Shown one piece after another: positions 42,841 through 55,463 of a DNA stretch of 64,000 bases. Each line of letters starts with the position of its first letter. Within the stretch, counting starts at the first letter, position 1. The notes beneath the pieces are model-generated. The model made no database searches. It saw only the letters and a list, made by a program, of their open reading frames with translations, and had not been told where the DNA came from. Position numbers and translations under genes: made by a program. Source of the DNA: Zygnema cylindricum (Eukaryota; Streptophyta; Zygnematophyceae; Zygnematales; Zygnemataceae); assembly GCA_037447655.1 (NCBI GenBank), contig JBBHKE010002909.1, positions 388,531 to 452,530 on the forward strand, read 5' to 3'.

Positions 42841-45800
42841 CTGCCCTTATTTTCTAGTCAATCTTTAATTATAGACCACACTTCTCACTGCAAAAAATTA
42901 GCTTAAGGGAAGGCACATGTTTGGTCTTCATATCGGCTACCATCTCGCTATCTGGTCTATACTCTAAACTGATTATTTTGTTTTCTACTTTCTCTCTATC
43001 AAAGTTGAGTCTAATGTCCATGTGTTTTGCTTTAAAATGATGTTTAGGATTGGAAGAAATAGCGATTGCTCCCTGATTATCACAAAAAATATTCTGCACG
43101 CCACTCTTAAGGTGACCAAGCTCACCAAGCAAAGACTTTACCCACATCAATTCTTTTAGAGCAGAGCAAGAGGCCATATACTCAGCCTCTATGGTGGATT
43201 GAGCAATAACCTTTTAATATTTGCTACTCTAATAGCAAGCCCCATCACCCACATATAATACTTATCCAGAAATACACCTCTTCATCGGACCATCACCATA
43301 ACAAGCATCACTCCAAGTAGTGATGTCAGTATTCTCCCCACCCAAATGCAACCATAGATCCCTAGTTCCTATCAAGTATCTAAAGACTCTCTTAGCTGCC
43401 TCCCAATCCCTCTTAGTGGGAGCATTTAGACTTCTACTCAGCACTCCTACAGTTGCAACTAAATCCGGCCGGGTAAAATTCATAAATTAGATTAGACTTC
43501 CCACAACTTGCCTGTAAAGAATAGTCTGCATGAACTTCTGTTCTTCAGGAGATAATTCTTGGTCTAAAACTATGACTACTTCTTCCTCACTCCCCTCACT
43601 TCCCTTCTTGAATTCCATTGAAGTTGTACAACTATTAGCTTTATCCATTTGAAATTTTTCAAGCATGTTCTCTATTGCTTCCTTTTGAGTCAATCGTATA
43701 ATTTTTCTTTTTCGGTCTCTCTCTACTTGAATTGCCAAAATATATTTTGCTTCCCCCATATCATTCATTTCAAATCTCCCCTTAAGATCGGTTTTCAGTT
43801 TATTAATTTTTTCCATTGATTTACTTAAAATAAGCAAATCATCAACATAAATTGCAATAAATATAACACCTTCCTCATTTTCAAAAATATAGATTGAGTG
43901 AACTGAGCTGATCCGGATATATCCCAGACCGGTAAGAAACTCATCAAGCTTCTTATTCCACTTTCGAGGCGCCTGTTTCAAACCATAAAGAGATTTAATC
44001 AGCCGGCATACCTTACTCTCCTCTCCTTCTTCCACAAACCCTTTGGGTTGTCGCTTGAAGATCTCCTCTTCCATTTCTCCATGCAAAAAGGTTGTTTTGA
44101 TGTCCATCTGGTGCACTTCCATGTCTTCCGCTGCTGCCAGGCTGAGAGGTATGCGGACGGAGGGAAATCTGACCACCGGGGTAAAGGTTTCCTCGTAGTC
44201 AATTCCCTCTTTTTGTGTAAATCCCTTTGCCACTTATCGGGCCTTGTAGCCTTCGATTGTGTTATCTAGGTTTAGTTTTAATTTGAAAACCCACTTACAA
44301 CCGATATGTTTTCGGTTAGGTGGACAATCCACCAGCTCCCAAGTATCGGCTACCATAATTGAGGCCATCTCCTCATTGATGGCTGTCTTCCACCGTTTTC
44401 TTTCAGGACAAATCATCGCCTCTCCATAAGTTTGAGGTTCATCTTAATGAGATAGTTTAGTTACCTTGTTATTAACCTGTTTTTCTTGCAGTCTTTTACT
44501 ACTTCTCCTTCCCCCCTCAAAATCTGAGGCCGGAATAGATGGTTCTCGTGGATTCTTTCGAACAAACTCGGTTTCTCCCCTATCCCTTGATTCCGAATCA
44601 ATTTCCACCAACTCTTCCGCTTCGGGTAGAGTTGTCACTGGAGTTTCCACAGCCGAGTCCTTTTCGGTCTGATTTGTACCTGCAAGAATGTCATCGTCTC
44701 TAAAACCTGGATAGTTAGGAAGCTCAAAGTCATCAGAATTTTCTGACTCAAATCTGATTTTTACTGACTTCGTATATTTGAAGGGATCCACAGTCTTTCC
44801 TTCATCCATAACTACTAGATGTTTTACTAAGATTATATCTTCCCTTTTTAGATCATAAACTCTATATCTTTTAACATCTTCATCATTTCCTAATAAGTAT
44901 CCCGGTTTTCCTTTAGGATATAGCTTCCAATTAGACCGATCAGTATCTAGACTGAATACTTGACTGCCGAAAAACCTTTAAGTGAGATATGTCTGGTTTC
45001 CGGCTTGTCCATCTCTCATAAGGTGTTTGATCTTTTATAGCTGAAGTAAGAACTCTATTCTTGAGATAATTAGCACAGTTCATTGCTTTTGCCCAAAATC
45101 TTTTTCCTATCTTTTTATCTGACAACATACTTCTTGCACTATCACTTAGTGTTCTATTTAACCTTTCAGCTACCCCCTTCTGTTCTGGATTTTTTGGAAC
45201 TATCTTTTGGTGTTGGACCCCATCTTCCCTTAGAAAATCCTCAAACTGGTTAGAAGTATACTCTCCACCATTGTCACTCTTTACTCTTTTGATTGGAGTT
45301 TCATGGAGTTTTTCGCTCCATGCTTTATATTGTCTAAAACAATCCTCAGCTTCGGACTTGTTTTTCAAAAAATATACCCGGGAATACCGAGACCAATCAT
45401 CAGTTATAGTCATCATAAATCTCTTCCCCCCCTGGTGAGGGCACTTTAGCCGGTCCCCAAATATCTGTGTGTACTAGATCTAGAATTTTTTCTCCCTTAT
45501 AGGTGGCTGACTTAGGAAAGGGTAATCTGTGTGCTTTACCTTGAGCACATCCACTACAATCACTTATATCATCACTCTCACTGAACTGAATCCCTTCCAC
45601 CACTCCCATCTTTATCATCTCTCTTAACTTATCTAGATTCACATGCCCAAGCCTCTTATGCCACATCATAATATCATGAACACCAGCATAATAAAGTTTC
45701 TTCTTTTCATTACTTAAGATCAGCCTAAACATCCCATGGCTACCTTTCTCAGCAATGAAACAAACATCATCCTCAAAACTAGCAGTAAAGACTCCTTCCC

Positions 45801-46080
45801 TAGTGCTAGTAAAAAGAACCCTTATCATCTAATACTGATGTAGAGATAAGATTTTTTTTCGGCTCCGGAATAAACAATACATCGGAGAATGTTAATATGG
45901 ATGTCTTTCCTTCTACTAACACTTTTAGATCTACCGATCCTACAAGAGTAGTGGTGACTATCCTCCCATCCCCGTACTCTATCTCTACGGTGGGAATCTT
46001 TCTTATCTTAGTGAACAAGTGCCTATCCTTACACATGTGCATTCAGGCACCTGAATCTATAATCCAGCATGCTTCACCTT
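42841..46080 (-). pseudogene. Copia-6 pol: protease, integrase, RT, RNase H, broken in many places
   Basis: Reading right to left. Protease is interrupted by a TGA just before the MHMC block (about 46042). There is a frameshift near 45820, integrase zinc domain about 45500-45680, and a frameshift in a C run near 45428. Integrase core RSDNGGEY has become KSDNGGEY (about 45270). A frameshift lies near 44975, a stop at 44234-44236 and an RT frame 43487-44233 with YVDD near 43835-43850. A stop follows at about 43484-43486. RNase H is split near 43220-43260. Domain order and residues match Copia-3 throughout. Confidence 0.9.
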
Positions 46081-47214
46081 TCAATCCACCGTAAGCAAAT
46101 TTTTGCCTTCGTGGATTTTCAACCTCATTTTTCGCCTCCAACTCCTCATCCAAAAAGAGCTCATCGTCCTCGTCCTCGGATTCCGCCTCAAGTACCTGTA
46201 TGACAAGGGCCTTTTTCTTTCCTCTCGAGTACTACCAGTCTGCCCCCCCTTTAACCGAAGCTTGGTTAGCTTAGTGCACTCTACCATATAGTGATCCGAT
46301 TTCTTACAAAAATGACATAAACCTTTGGGAGCCCTTGGTTCAAACTCGTCAGCCTGTTTTTTCTGCTTCCTACCCCCATTTTTTCCGACTGGTTTCCGGG
46401 AATCCTTGTTCCTCCAATCGGTCGCTGTTGCCAAGGCTTGACCACTCTTTCCTCCCCTTCGGATCTCAATCGTATTCTCTTGAACGAGAATCATCCCTAC
46501 CACTGAGTTCCATATCCACCTTGAGTCCGGCAAATCTTGCACACGGTTGACCATGTTAGCGAACTCATCCAGTAACTTCATCAGTAGACAGTTAACCTTT
46601 TCTTTTTCACTAAAAACTTTTCCGGCACTCTCTAGCTCCATGAAGAGTGTAGCAAGCTCATTGCAAAAATCCAACATATTTACCCTTTTGTATACATACT
46701 CTTTAGCTTTCTGATCAGCCAACTGTTGTTGCTGAATCGTACCACTTCGGTACATCTCTATGAGAGCCATCCAAAGATCGGATGCCCTTTCTACCTGCAA
46801 ATGAGGACATGCAAGTCCTTGAGTGAGATGGCGTAGGATGAAGTGCTTTGCCGCCATATTGTTGAAGTCCGAGGTTTCAGTATTATTCTCCTCCTTCCTC
46901 GCAATAGGTGACATGAATGCTGAACCAGTTGATATTGGTGTGGTCGCCTCCTTCTCCTTTCCTTTGTCCACCACATCTCCTTCTGTTGTTTCCTCCGTTG
47001 AAGGTGAATCCTCTTTCCTGGTGAATCTGTTTCCTCCAAACCGTGGAGGAATTCCAAGACTTGATGGACGGCCCAATCGTCCACTCACTATCCCCCAAAA
47101 CCTATTTTCGCATAGAGCTCCTATCATCATACTTTCCCAGTATATGAAGCCTGTTCCATTAAAGATTGGTACCCTAGAGGGTGGGCCCATAACCTGAAAC
47201 TCTGAGACCTCCAT
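46081..47214 (-). CDS. Copia-6 gag, 377-codon frame opening in the LTR
   Basis: The longest intact gag of the window. The first ATG (47212-47214) lies inside the LTR. The PBS ATG (47188-47190) is in frame nine codons on, giving M-G-P-P-S-R-V-P. Order: N-terminal domain with FNGTGFIYWESMMIGAL, charged linker, capsid-like helical region to about residue 240, and a knuckle CHFCKKSDHYMVEC near residues 310-325. After that a frameshift near 46235 turns the tail into unrelated basic residues, so the protease junction is lost. The capsid part keeps sense where Copia-3 has its frame break. Confidence 0.85.
   Translation of the reverse strand: MEVSEFQVMGPPSRVPIFNGTGFIYWESMMIGALCENRFWGIVSGRLGRPSSLGIPPRFGGNRFTRKEDSPSTEETTEGDVVDKGKEKEATTPISTGSAFMSPIARKEENNTETSDFNNMAAKHFILRHLTQGLACPHLQVERASDLWMALIEMYRSGTIQQQQLADQKAKEYVYKRVNMLDFCNELATLFMELESAGKVFSEKEKVNCLLMKLLDEFANMVNRVQDLPDSRWIWNSVVGMILVQENTIEIRRGGKSGQALATATDWRNKDSRKPVGKNGGRKQKKQADEFEPRAPKGLCHFCKKSDHYMVECTKLTKLRLKGGQTGSTREERKRPLSYRYLRRNPRTRTMSSFWMRSWRRKMRLKIHEGKNLLTVD
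47182..47194 (-). promoter_or_regulatory. Primer binding site of Copia-6 (half initiator tRNA-Met, perfect)
   Basis: Reverse strand GGTTATGGGCCCA abuts the LTR end; 13 of 13. Confidence 0.85.
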
Positions 47215-48238
47215 AAGTCCTCAGAGTGGACAGCTTCCAAGAAGCCTCTACGATAATCTTGACCCCTTTGTGTTTAAGAAAAAATAACTGCCACCCTGGC
47301 AGATAAAAACTCTTACCACCTACATCCCTTTGAAGGGAAGACTCCTCTGAGTCGATAGCAAAAAGAATCTTTGAATTTGCTCCCCTGAGCAGTAAGTTAT
47401 GGAGGGTCAAAGTTGACCTTTTGTACAGAAGTTCTCTGGGAGAGAGGGTCCTATCTTCTAATTTTTCTAAGTCCTATCTCTCTCACAAACTCTATCTACT
47501 GATGTACGGAACCAATCACAATACAGTTCCGTACGCAAAAGTACAACTGCCGGTGTACTTTATGTACGGACATTGTACGACTTGGCCTAAATGTCCACAC
47601 GTGGAATGACCGGATTCTCTCCTTTAATCCTCGGAGATGTCGCGCTCCAATGTAACATCGCCACGTGTCATTCGATGTGGTGATGCCCACAAACCGCCGA
47701 ATTTTTCTTCCGCGATCTCGAAGCTAATTGCGGCCGTCCGATTAAACTCGCATTTGATCGTAGGCGTAATAAATACATGCGCGGTATTTGTTTCGCTTAC
47801 AAAATCAATGCGCGGTATTGATTTCTTATCCGTACCCCAATTCGTACTTTTACACTTCCATATCTATGTATCCTGTTAACAGTTATAGTTAAATGATTTA
47901 TCCTACGTGTACATGTTTAAATAATTATCGTACTATATAATTTGTATAACTACTTCTAGACTTAACGGCTAAGGCTACCGGCTATCTACTCTCTGTCGGC
48001 CGGCAGGTACCAGGATCAAATCCCTTCGCCGGCACATACCTTTTAGTAATTAATCCCCTAACTAATATAAATTTCGCGTAAACCTATTGCCTAGGTAGCC
48101 ATGGCTCTTGCTTCCTCTCCAATTTCTCAGTGATTGCGACAAGTTTGAGAGTTGGAGAGAGAAGTTAGAGGTAGACTGCCTCGGCTTCTTTATTTCTATT
48201 CAGACCTAGAAAATACTTAAAAACCATTAATTTATACA
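47195..48238 (-). repeat. 5' LTR of Copia-6
   Basis: About 1,044 bp, ends TGAAACTC and TATACA. W-box palindrome 47405-47418; GTAC hairpin near 47528-47571; tRNA-like module about 47950-48035. Confidence 0.9.
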
Positions 48239-48777
48239 GCGCTAAGTCATGTTACTCTTAAAAACCGCCAAAATAGTCATTCCGGGATCTTGGCATTAGT
48301 ACGGGCCGTCGGATCCACATCCATTTTTCATGTCAGCCGTTGAAACAAATGTCTGATTCATTTGTGTCATGCGTGACGTGAACAATTATATTTTATACGA
48401 GTTCTTAATTTGCTATCTGCAATTGCGTTAATTAGACTATTTCTTTAAAACCATGATTAAATAAACATCAAATCTTATTAATGTAAGAAATTTTACGACA
48501 GACAGGTTAGAGCTGACGGCTACGCCAGGCTCTGCCTGTCGGAGGTTCGAGTCCAGCCGGACTCAACTTTTTGTTGAGAGTGACATAGGTCACTCTTTAG
48601 TCCTGGCTGTTGAACTAAGGCAGCAATGGCTCAACCACCCTCTCTATCTTTAAGTGACTCCAATAAGTATGGTGGGTAGAGAGAGGAGGTGGAGGCAAGA
48701 TGTCCGCCCTTTTCTTTTCTTTTTATATTGATCTATTTAGACCTAGAAAATACTCATTAAATTTGGTAATTTCAACA
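48239..48777 (-). repeat. Middle LTR of the Copia-7 tandem, right part (3' LTR of Copia-7)
   Basis: Resumes after Copia-6 and ends TTTCAACA (LTR start) before the pol 3' end. The tRNA-like module (about 48495-48575) has a perfect B-box, GGTTCGAGTCC. Confidence 0.82.
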
Positions 48778-51700
48778 CTCCCTTTATTTTTTTAGTCTAA
48801 CTTTAACTTCAGTTTTAGTCCACACTTTTCTCTGCAATAATTTAACTTGGGAGAAGGCATTTGTTTTGTCATCATATCACCCACCATTTCCTCATCACAT
48901 CTTTATACAAGATTCACAATCTTATTCTCAACTTTTTCTCTTACAAAACTTAATCTTATGTCCTTATGTTTAGCCTTGAAATGATGTTTTGAATTAGTTG
49001 TAATTGCAATGGCTGCGTATCACAAAACACTTCATGCACTCCCTCCTTCATATACCCGAGTTCTTGCAACAAGGACTTGACCCACATAAACTCTTTCACA
49101 AAAGAACAAGAAACCATGTACTCAGCCTCCATAGTAGACTGAGCAACCACCTTTTGTTGCTTGCTGCTCCAACAACAAGCACCTTCCCTGACATAAAACA
49201 CATACCCGGATTTACATCTTCTCATAGGTGTATCCCCACTACTGGCATCACTCCAAGTAGTGATTCAGTGTGCTCCCCTCCCAAATGCAACCATAACTCT
49301 CTGGTTCCTACCATATATCTCATGACTCTCTTGGCTGCCTCCCAATCTCTCTTCCTAAGATCGTTAAGAATCCTACTGATGACTCCTGCTGTTGCCGCTA
49401 TGTCCGGCCTTGTACAGTTTATAAAGTAGATCAAACTTCCTACGACGTGTCTATAAGGAATAGACTTCATAAACTCTCTCTCCTCTGGACTCATCTGGTC
49501 ATCTAATGCTATCACTCCTCCTTGTTCACTCCCATCGCTTACTTTTTCAAGTCCATGGTAGTGGCACAACTGTTTGCCTTTTCCATTTGAAATTTCTCAA
49601 GCATATTACCTATTGTTTCATTTTGAGTAAATTTGATAATTCTTTTACCCCTATCTCTCTCCATTTTGATCCTTAAAGTATATCTTGCCTCCCCTAAATC
49701 CTTCATATCAAATCTGCTTCTAAGATCTTCATTTAACTTATTGATTTTTTCCAAAGACTTACTTAACACAAGCAGATCATCCACATAAATTGCAATAAAA
49801 ATGACACCATTCTCATCTTCAAACATATAGATAAAATGGTCAAAGCTGATATGGATATATCCCAATTAGGTGAGAAACTCATCTAGTTTCTTATTCCCCT
49901 GTCGGGGAGCCTGCTTAAGTCCATATATGGACTTTATGAGCCTGCAGACTTTGCTCTCTTCTCCTTCCTCCACAAACCCCTCTGGTTGTCTCATGAAAAT
50001 TTCATACTCTAACTCACTATTAAAACGGCAGTCTTAATATCCATCTGGTGTATTTCCATGTTTTCCGCTACTACCACACTGAGGAGAATCGTTACTCATG
50101 GGAATCGAACAACTGCAGCAAAGGTCTCCTCATAGTCAATCTCCTCCTTTTGGGTGAACCCCTTTAATACCAATCGAGCCTTATATCACTCAATGGTATT
50201 ATTTGGGTTCAGTTTTTGTTTAAACACGCATTTACAACCAATCACTTTTTTGTCCAGAGGAGAGTCCGATAGTTCCCAAGTATTTGCTTCCATGGTGGAG
50301 GCCATCTCATCATATATGTATCTAATCCATCTGTCTTTCTCCGGACTGTTTACTGCCTCCGAGTATGACTGAGGCTCATCTAGGTGAGATAGCTTAGTTA
50401 CCTTGTGAGCGGGTTGTTTTCCTTGAATCTTTTTGGTGCTCCTTCTTCCCCCTTCAAACTTTCGAAGCTGGGATGGAGGGAAGTCTTGGATTTCTCCTTA
50501 CTGTCTCATCGGCTCCCCTATCCATGGAAGTAAGTTCCAGTTCTTCCTCTTTTGTCTCCTTGAAGTCCATAGGATCATGTGAGGTTTCCAGTGGATCTCC
50601 TGTGTCTTAGATCTCCCTTGAATGTGCAATAAGTGCTTCACTCATGTCCCTTTCGGGAAGGACGGAGTCCTCCTTACCTTCAGACTCAAATCTGATTTTT
50701 ATCTTCTTGGTAAATTTAAAGGGGTCAAATGACTTTCCTTCATCCATGAAACTAAGTGTTTAACCAGAATGATATCTCTATTTGCTAAGTCATAGACTCT
50801 ATATCCCTTGACATCCTTATCGTATCCTACAAAGTATCCAGGTTTTCCCTTAGCATCTAGTTTCCAATTCTTCCTATCCGTGTCAAGACTGTAGACTTGG
50901 CTACCGAATTCTTTAAGGTGAGAGATATTTTCTTTCCATCCAACCCATCTCTCATAAGGTGTCATTCCTTTTACGGCTGAGGTAAAGACTCTATTCTTAA
51001 TGTAGTTGGTACAGTTCATGTCTTCTGCCCAAAACCTCTTTCCTATTTTCTTGTCATCCAACATACTACATTCACTATCTCCTAGTGTTTGGTTCAACCT
51101 CTCAGCTACCCGATTTTGTTCCGGGTTATATGGTATAGTTTTCTGGTGCTAAACTCCCTCATCTCTAAAGTATTCCTCAAATTGGGTAGAGGTGTATTCC
51201 TCCCCATTATCACTCTTTATTCTCTTAATAGGGGTTCCATGCAACTTCTCACTCCAAGCTTTATATTCTTTGAAGTAAGTTGGTTTTTCAGACTTTGTTT
51301 TTAGGAAGTAGGCTCTAGAGTATCTAGACCAGTCATCAAATATTGTTAACATAAACCTGTTTCCTCCGACCGAAGGTACTTTTGTAGGTCCTTAGATATC
51401 TGTGTGGACCAAATCTAGTACTTTCTCACCCCTATATATGGCAGTTTTGGCAAAGGGAAGTCTCTGAGCCTAACATCGGGCACAACCACTACAATCATCC
51501 ACCATTTCATTATCCCCAAACTAAATGCCTTCTACTACCCCAAGCTTTTTCACTTCCTTCAACCTATCAAAATGCACATGCCCCAATCGCTTATGCCAAA
51601 TCATCAACTTTGGAACACAACATAGTAAGCATTCTTTTTTTCATTACTCAGGTTAAGCCTAAACATTCCTTGGCTACCCTAATATGTCGTGAAGTAGACT

Positions 51701-53113
51701 TCATCCCCATACTTAGCTGTAAAGACTCCCTTTCTATTGACAATATCAAACTATTTGTCATCTAACACAAAAGTGGAGACAAGATTTTTACTTAGCTGAG
51801 GAATGTAGAGTACATTTAAAAAGGTGAGTATAGAAGTTTTACCCTCCACTAAGACTTTCAAATCTACCGACCCCACTAGATCTGTAGTAACCACTCTCCC
51901 ATCCCTATAATATATCTCCATATTAGGGATCTTCCTTTGCTTAGTAAAGAGGTGTTTATCACGACACATAACATTGGATGCACGTGAGTCGATGATCTAT
52001 CCTTCCCGTGGAGCTTCCCGAATTGCTCCGAGAGTCACTTCTGTTTCTGAGGGATCTCTTTCTCCTCTAGACTCTCGCCAAGAAGAAGCTCCCCATCTTC
52101 CTCCTCACAGTACTTGTCCTCACTCTCCCCTTTCACTTCTGTGACCACAAGTGCCTTTTACTTCCCTCCGGAAGAACCACTTCCATGGTTTTCTTGGAGC
52201 CTCAGCTCCGACAGGTTAACACAATCCGATATGAAGTGTCATTGCTTTTTGCAAAAGTGACAAAGACCCTTTGGGGGGCTCGATACTCAGACTGATCTCT
52301 CTCTCCTTTGTATGGTTTCTTTAGATCCTCCCCCCACCAGTTTTCTCTTGCAGCTAGAGCTTAGATGCTCTTTCCCCCTCTCCTAATCTCCATTGTGTCT
52401 CTTGCACAAGTATCATCCAGACCACTGTGTTCCACTTCCATGGACTGTCACTCGTTTCCTTACTTGGTACACTATGTTTTCGTACTCGTCGGGTAACTTC
52501 ATGATGAGAGTGTTAACTTTCATCTTCATTGTACCTGTCCACCCGACACTCTCCATTTCAATATACAAACAAGAGAGATCATTAAAGTAGTCTAACATAT
52601 TTCCCCCTTTGTAAGTATACTTCCCTAACTTTTGTTCGGCCAACTGGAGCTCTTGAATAGCACCATCTCTTTAGATTTCCACCAAACTCACCCACAACTC
52701 CTCGGCCTTGTAAATGTGAAGGTGGGGGGTTGCCAAAGCCTGAGTGAGGTGTCTAAGACTGAATTTTTTGGCATCCATGTTGATGTCTTCTCACGTTTGG
52801 GCATTGTTCTTCGCCGTCTTCACGGCCGCAGCTCCGGGTACCGTGGCAATAGGAGTAAAAGTTGTCTGCTTCTCTTTCCCCTTTTCGGACACACTGTTGT
52901 CCCCATCATCTGCCACTTCTGCAGTAGCAGATGCTACTACAGAAAAAATTTATTCCACCAAATCTTGGCGGGGTTCCCTAAAGTGGACGTTTCACTTGTC
53001 CACTAACAATACCTCGGTATCGTTTTTCGCACAAAGCCCCTGTCATCACAGCTTCCCAATAGATGAACGCAAATCCCTCGAAGATGGGCACCCTAAAGGG
53101 TGGGCCCAGAACT
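48778..53113 (-). pseudogene. Copia-7 gag-pol, heavily decayed
   Basis: Right to left: PBS 53101-53113 (AGTTCTGGGCCCA, 11 of 13; the ATG is now CTG) and gag with FIYWEAVMTGALCEKR. The knuckle near 52235-52275 is broken by a stop after CHFCKKQ. The protease region around 51960-52000 is broken. Integrase fragments with KSDNGEEY near 51200-51225, RT fragment 49539-49865 with IYVDDLLVLSKS, RNase H 48956-49225 with CDTQ replacing CDNQ and a frameshift. There are many stops and shifts. It is a separate subfamily (LTR starts TGTTGAAA) and older than Copia-6, which sits in its 3' LTR. Confidence 0.9.
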
Positions 53114-54126
53114 TGCAATTTTGTGTCCTCCATTCGACTACATAATCCAAGAAGCCTCTATGTAGTTTTTAATTAACCCACTTTCAGCCACAACCACTGT
53201 TGCTCAAGCAGACAAATTGACAATCTGACTGCACCTGTGTGCAGTCTGGACTCCTTTGACTCTGTAGCATAAAGAATCACTGAAAACAGCCAACCAGCCG
53301 ATAAGTTTTGAGGTGGCAAAAATACCAATTTATACAAACTCTTAAAGATAGAGTTGCCTGTCTATATAAAAAAAATGCTAAGTCCTAACCCCTCTCACAA
53401 TCCATAGCTACTGCACTACGAACCAATCAAATAATTGTACAACACAAAAAGGTGTTACAACTGATGTCCTTTTTGTACCACATATGTACGACAAGGCCAA
53501 TGAGAGGACGCGTGTCAACATTCCACACGTTCGTATGTTCCCCAGAATTCTCGCGACCAACTATTATCCCTCCATGTGGCGCCAGGTCATGCCACGTCCA
53601 AAAACGCCAAAGTGACCATTTTGAGATCTCGGCGGCGATATATTCCGTTGGATTAAATCCGACATTAAATGTTAGCCGTCGAAACAAATGTCCAATTCAT
53701 TTGTTTCGTACGGGATCATGTTCGCACGTTACATAGACTAGTTATATGTTCCTTCATTCATAATTCAGCTAATATGTTTCAAGATCATAACACCGTTTAA
53801 GTATTTATCAAACATTACGTAATTTAACGAACTTCTCGGACAGACCGGTTAGAGCTGACGACTATGCCTCGCTATGCCGGTCGGAGGTTTGAGTCCTGTC
53901 GGACTCAACCTTTGTTGAGGGTGACTTTTGTCACTTTTTAGTGTGCCTCTGGAGGTGAGGCAACCATGGCTCCACTACTCTCTCTCTCTCTCTCTTTTAG
54001 TAACTACAACAAGTATGGGGGATAGAGGAAAGAGGTGGAGGTAGACTACCTACGTTTTTTCTTTTTTTTTTTACTAAGCTATTCAGACCAAGAAAATACT
54101 CTATAAATCTAGTGATTTCATCAACA
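53114..54126 (-). repeat. 5' LTR of Copia-7
   Basis: About 1,013 bp, TGCAATTTT to TCAACA on the plus strand, with a 3-base insertion next to the end. tRNA-like module at about 53845-53920; a short CT run within the hairpin arm near 53978-53997. Confidence 0.85.
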
Positions 54127-54131
54127 ACTTC

Positions 54132-54737
54132 CTGCATTCACACTAGAAATGGATGATGAATGAGATGAGGAAACGAATGTCCTTTTTTTTGTTTGGACGT
54201 GAACCAACCTTGAAGTCATCTCAGGTCAACAAAAACGTCGTGATGTGATTCATATTGCCGTACGATTAGGCGCCGATGACTCAAATTCGTCCGTATGAAA
54301 CCATCGTTAAGAAGGGGTTGACATTTCGTCGAAATTACAAAAATGTTTTAAGTTTACATTTTTTTACGTCATTTTTTAGATGATTTTGATTGGCAATTTG
54401 TTTATAAGTTATTATTTTAGAAAATTTCGTTACAGTACAGATCATTCATTCGAGATTTGACTTCATGTTTTTCCAAAGTCGGATTTCTACATCCGAAAAG
54501 GTTTTCCGAAAAGAAGATCACTTACCACAGTTGTCAAGTTTTGACGCACCTGACCGTATGTTTTGTCTGTCCCTACGCTCCAAATCGTATTTTTTGTCCG
54601 TCACTACGCTCAAAAAAAGTTGACACCCGAGCGGTCGACCTGTTTGGCGCCTTTGTTTTTGTTTTTTTGCGGAATGAATGGTATACGATCATTCGTTTCC
54701 TCATCTCATTCATCATCTATTTCTAGTGTGAATGCAG
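54132..54737. mobile_element. TIR element, 606 bp, non-coding
   Basis: Terminal inverted repeats of about 47 bp (CTGCATTCACACTAGAAAT..., one mismatch visible) end with the block GAAACGAATG. Only AT-rich, non-coding DNA lies inside. Non-autonomous DNA transposon (MITE-like). No target duplication could be fixed, so no superfamily is given. Confidence 0.8.
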
Positions 54738-55397
54738 CAAGTGAGAGTCACGAAATTACATCTTCCGCGTACGGCTTCAATGTTTACGTACGGATTCGAT
54801 GTTTACGTACAGATTCGACGTTTACGTACCGACCGCATTAATGATATACTACTTCTTGTGACGTTGTAGGTATCTTGTAAACCGTCCGATACTCTGAATG
54901 TCATACGATATAACGCTTACAAACCGCCGTGCAATATCTTTTCAAAAAGTAATCATGCCCTTCTAACGTGTCACAAAATATAATATAGCCACGTTGTACA
55001 TTTCAACCTTTTGTCGTTTATTTCGTATCCAACCATCGTTATAACTTATAACACACTCTCATCGAACTAAAATCTCAACTCGAGGGGGAAAGATTATTAT
55101 TTTTCGTATTTTAAATCAAAGCTAAAAACATATTTTTCTTCCTTCGACTGAAGAATCAAAACATAGGAGGATCCTCTAGGGCAAAAAATGGGAACCCGTC
55201 CAATAGATGACCTGGCACCTGTACAAAAAAGTTGTCCTTTCTCGAAAATCGTATTTATTACGATGCGCTCTCGACAAATCGCACCAAATGTAGTATGTAA
55301 GCGAAATCAGTCCAAAACGAAAAATAGCGAAAACCTTAGGTCACATAGATACAGCTGTCACACAAGACAAAAGATATTCCAAAGACATGCGCACAGT
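54738..55397 (+). other. Intergenic with a three-copy 19-bp tandem repeat
   Basis: Units at 54772-54790, 54791-54809 and 54810-54828, consensus C(G/A)GATTCGATGTTTACGTA. Otherwise nothing recognised. Confidence 0.7.
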
Positions 55398-55463
55398 GCA
55401 AATGCACATAGAAGTACAATTTGTGCACATGAAAGTACAGTTTTCGCACGTGAAAGTACAGTT
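55398..55463 (+). repeat. 21-bp tandem array, left part (about 3 units)
   Basis: Three diverged units of the array that continues at 59112. The last five bases, CAGTT (55459-55463), are the target duplication of element N. Confidence 0.85.

Larger units (their letters stand above)
41779..48238 (-). mobile_element. Copia-6, full-length but decayed copia element nested in an LTR
   Basis: LTRs 41779-42840 and 47195-48238 with polypurine tract 42841-42853 and PBS 47182-47194. Same subfamily as Copia-2 and Copia-3, but its LTRs differ at many more sites, so it is older than Copia-3. The flanks CCTTC and GCGCT do not match, so no target duplication is seen. Confidence 0.92.

Noticed and set aside
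41779-48238. Target duplication for Copia-6
   Set aside because: Flanks CCTTC and GCGCT do not match in any plausible register.
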